Assembly: GCF_004116955.1 (NCBI RefSeq)
Contig: NZ_CP026362.1
Location: 722,501 to 786,500, forward strand
Source: Bacillus vallismortis
GTDB lineage: Bacteria; Bacillota; Bacilli; Bacillales; Bacillaceae
DNA length: 64,000 nt
Direction of reading: 5' to 3'
The stretch's first letter is position 1. Every line of letters starts with the position of its first letter. The notes beneath the pieces are model-generated. The model did not search any database. It was not told the DNA's origin and worked only from the letters and a program-made list of their open reading frames with translations. A program made the translations under genes and the position numbers. Positions 61,881-64,000 of this stretch are shown here, in pieces.

Positions 61881-62213
61881 ATGAATAAACAATGGACCAT
61901 TATTTTCGCACTTATTTTCACCTTAATTGTCGCTATTTTTGCAGTGATTAATGTAAGATCGGTAGAAGTTGATTATCTGTTTGGCAGATCGGAGTGGCCG
62001 CTTATTCTTGTTATTTTAGGCTCCGTTTTAATGGGGGCGCTGATCGTATTTTCTGCCGGCATTTTTCAAGTGATGAAACTAAAGCGGGAAATAAAAGCGC
62101 TGAGGAAAGAAAACAAAACTGCACAAGGCACGATACATAAACAAGAGGATACGTTGCATCCTGACCTGAACGACACACAGGATGCATCAGCCAGACTTGA
62201 GAAAAAAGACTAG
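61881..62213 (+). CDS. yrvD: YrvD, LapA-domain membrane protein
   Basis: This 110-aa protein has two membrane segments (about 5-24 and 40-62) and the LapA/DUF1049 pattern FAVINVRSVEVDYLFGRSEWPLIL, followed by a charged coiled-coil tail (KLKREIKALRKENK). LapA proteins in other bacteria take part in lipopolysaccharide assembly, but Gram-positive members have no assigned role. ATG 61881 follows GGGGGAAAGAG. Confidence 0.88.
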   Translation: MNKQWTIIFALIFTLIVAIFAVINVRSVEVDYLFGRSEWPLILVILGSVLMGALIVFSAGIFQVMKLKREIKALRKENKTAQGTIHKQEDTLHPDLNDTQDASARLEKKD

Positions 62214-62227
62214 TTTTCGAATAATAT

Positions 62228-62257
62228 TTGAAACCCCTCAGCCTGCTCTAGTATAAT
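62228..62257 (+). promoter_or_regulatory. Sigma-A promoter of recJ
   Basis: TTGAAA (62228-62233), an 18-bp spacer and TATAAT (62252-62257), 23 nt before the start codon. Confidence 0.6.
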
Positions 62258-62279
62258 AGGGTGGTTGAGGGGTGAATTT

Positions 62280-64000
62280 ATGTTAGCATCAAAAATGCGA
62301 TGGGAAATCCAGCGACCAGATCAGGATAAGGTCAAATCACTCACAGAACAATTGCATATCACACCTCTTGTTGCGTCCCTGCTTGTAAAAAGAGGCTTTG
62401 ATACAGCAGAAAGCGCAAGCCTGTTTTTACATACAAAGGATGCCGATTTTTATGATCCGTTTGAAATGAAGGGCATGAAAGAAGCGGCAGATCGAATAAA
62501 ACAGGCGATATCACAACAAGAACAGATTATGATATATGGCGATTATGATGCCGATGGAGTTACCAGTACCTCAGTGATGCTCCATACACTGCAAAAGCTG
62601 TCGGCTCAAGTTGATTTTTATATACCTGACCGCTTTAAAGAAGGCTATGGCCCTAATGAACAGGCGTTTCGTTCGATTAAAGAACGAGGCTTCTCTCTGA
62701 TTATTACGGTTGATACAGGGATTGCCGCTGTGCATGAAGCAAATGTGGCCAAGGAACTCGGGCTGGATGTTATCATTACAGATCACCATGAGCCGGGGCC
62801 GGAGCTTCCGGATGTTCACGCGATTGTCCACCCGAAGCAGCCGGGCTGTACCTACCCGTATAAAGAACTGGCCGGAGTCGGAGTTGCGTTTAAGCTTGCC
62901 CACGCTTTATTGGGCGAACTTCCAGATGAACTGCTTGACCTGGCAGCGATCGGCACGATTGCTGACCTTGTCCCGCTGCATGACGAAAACAGATTAATTG
63001 CAACACTGGGACTTGAAAGGCTTCGGCGGACGAATCGGCTGGGCTTACAAGAGCTGATCAAGCTGTCAGGCGGAGACCTTGGAGAAGCGAACGAAGAAAC
63101 TGTCGGGTTCCAGCTTGCACCAAGGCTGAATGCCGTCGGGAGAATCGAACAGGCGGATCCCGCTGTCCATTTGCTTATGTCAGAGGATCAGTTAGAAGCG
63201 GAAGAGCTTGCCGCTGAAATTGACCAGCTAAACAAAGAGCGCCAAAAAATGGTTAGCAAGATGACGGATGAAGCGATTGAAATGGTTGAACAGCAAAATC
63301 TCGACCAAACTGCAATCGTCGTGGCCAAAGCCGGGTGGAACCCAGGTGTCGTCGGGATTGTGGCTTCAAAGCTTGTGGACCGATTCTATCGTCCGGCCAT
63401 TGTGCTTGGCATTGATGAAGAAAAAGGGATTGCTAAAGGTTCGGCCCGGAGCATCAGAGGCTTTAATTTATTCGAGAGCCTTTCTGAATGCAGAGATATT
63501 CTTCCGCATTTCGGCGGCCATCCAATGGCGGCGGGGATGACGCTGAATGCCGAAGATGTGCCGGATTTGCGGAACAGGCTGAATGAACTAGCGGAAAACA
63601 CGCTTACGGAAGAGGATTTTATTCCTGTACAGGAAGTTGATCTCGTCTGCGGTGTCGAGGACATTACGGTTGACAGCATTACAGAAATGAACCTGCTGTC
63701 CCCCTTTGGGATGCTGAACCCGAAACCGCACGTTCTCGTGGAAAACGCTGTGCTGGAAGATGTCCGCAAGATCGGCGCGAATAAAAATCATGTAAAAATG
63801 ACGGTCAAAAACGAGTCGTCTCAGCTTGATTGCGTCGGTTTTCATAAAGGTGAGCTTGAAGAAGGCATTGTCCCCGGCTCAAGAATTTCAATTGTCGGTG
63901 AGATGTCTATCAACGAATGGAACAATAGAAAAAAACCGCAGCTAATGATTAAGGATGCCGCTGTTTCTGAATGGCAGCTGTTTGATTTAAGGGGAAAACG
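62280..64000 (+). CDS. recJ: Single-strand-specific exonuclease RecJ (5' part)
   Basis: RecJ degrades single-stranded DNA 5'-to-3' in recombination and repair. The window holds about 573 codons of a protein that is near 786 aa in B. subtilis, so the 3' end lies outside. DHH-family motifs are intact: DYDADGVTS (88-96), DTG (145-147) and the namesake ITDHHEPG (DHH 168-170), with a DHHA1-type domain beginning later (FGGHPMAAGMTL). ATG 62280 follows GAGGGGTG, which lies in the arm of an inverted repeat. Confidence 0.96.
   Translation, partial: MLASKMRWEIQRPDQDKVKSLTEQLHITPLVASLLVKRGFDTAESASLFLHTKDADFYDPFEMKGMKEAADRIKQAISQQEQIMIYGDYDADGVTSTSVMLHTLQKLSAQVDFYIPDRFKEGYGPNEQAFRSIKERGFSLIITVDTGIAAVHEANVAKELGLDVIITDHHEPGPELPDVHAIVHPKQPGCTYPYKELAGVGVAFKLAHALLGELPDELLDLAAIGTIADLVPLHDENRLIATLGLERLRRTNRLGLQELIKLSGGDLGEANEETVGFQLAPRLNAVGRIEQADPAVHLLMSEDQLEAEELAAEIDQLNKERQKMVSKMTDEAIEMVEQQNLDQTAIVVAKAGWNPGVVGIVASKLVDRFYRPAIVLGIDEEKGIAKGSARSIRGFNLFESLSECRDILPHFGGHPMAAGMTLNAEDVPDLRNRLNELAENTLTEEDFIPVQEVDLVCGVEDITVDSITEMNLLSPFGMLNPKPHVLVENAVLEDVRKIGANKNHVKMTVKNESSQLDCVGFHKGELEEGIVPGSRISIVGEMSINEWNNRKKPQLMIKDAAVSEWQLFDLRGK

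Overview
The window is a stretch of chromosome from a member of the Bacillus subtilis species complex. Gene order, protein lengths and sequences match the tig-to-recJ segment of B. subtilis 168 as I remember it. Many residues differ from the remembered 168 sequences (for example in HemA, FolC and SpoVID), so a sister species or subspecies is likelier than 168 itself. Bacillus-type Shine-Dalgarno sites, frequent TTG/GTG starts, and recognisable sigma-A, sigma-B, sigma-E and sigma-F promoters fit this. There is no prophage, IS element, CRISPR array, tRNA or rRNA.

Layout: (1) 1-8500, protein quality control: tig, clpX, lonB (with a sigma-F-type promoter), lonA, the ribosome-assembly GTPase gene ysxC, and convergent ysxD. 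(2) 8600-15030, the hemAXCDBL operon behind two PerR-type boxes. (3) 15040-18360, spore morphogenesis gene spoVID (expanded by a 51-bp repeat array), ysxE and a small membrane-protein gene. (4) 18450-25540, T-box-controlled valS with folC, then comC, spoIIB and maf. (5) 25570-32120, radC, mreBCD, minCD and the spoIVFA/spoIVFB pro-sigma-K processing pair. (6) 32130-36800, the L21 leader with rplU-ysxB-rpmA, then spo0B-obg and pheB-pheA. (7) 36830-42130, NAD synthesis: nifS-niaR divergent from nadBCA around a NiaR-like operator. (8) 42240-47940, safA, coxA, yrbC, a frameshifted alanine-symporter gene (yrbD), a quiet region with a possible decayed reading frame, a 40-codon small gene and the kinase-like yrzF. 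(9) 48100-64000, yrbE, csbX (sigma-B-type promoter), bofC (sigma-F/G-type promoter), ruvAB, a DUF2905 gene, queA-tgt-yajC, yrzE, yrbG, spoVB, comN, secDF, yrvC, yrvD and the 5' part of recJ.

Themes connect across the window. SpoVID and SafA are LysM proteins known to interact in spore coat and cortex assembly. SpoIVFA, SpoIVFB and BofC all belong to the pro-sigma-K checkpoint. YsxB (Prp) matures the L27 protein encoded next to it. MreBCD and MinCD set cell shape and division site. YajC and SecDF belong to the Sec export machinery.

I found no convincing undescribed multi-gene system: this is conserved Bacillus core genome. The points most worth a second look are the SpoVID repeat expansion, the 2-bp frameshift in yrbD, the tandem PerR boxes before hemA, the possible decayed reading frame near 46.8 kb, the 40-codon gene at 47.1 kb, and a hairpin over the recJ ribosome binding site.
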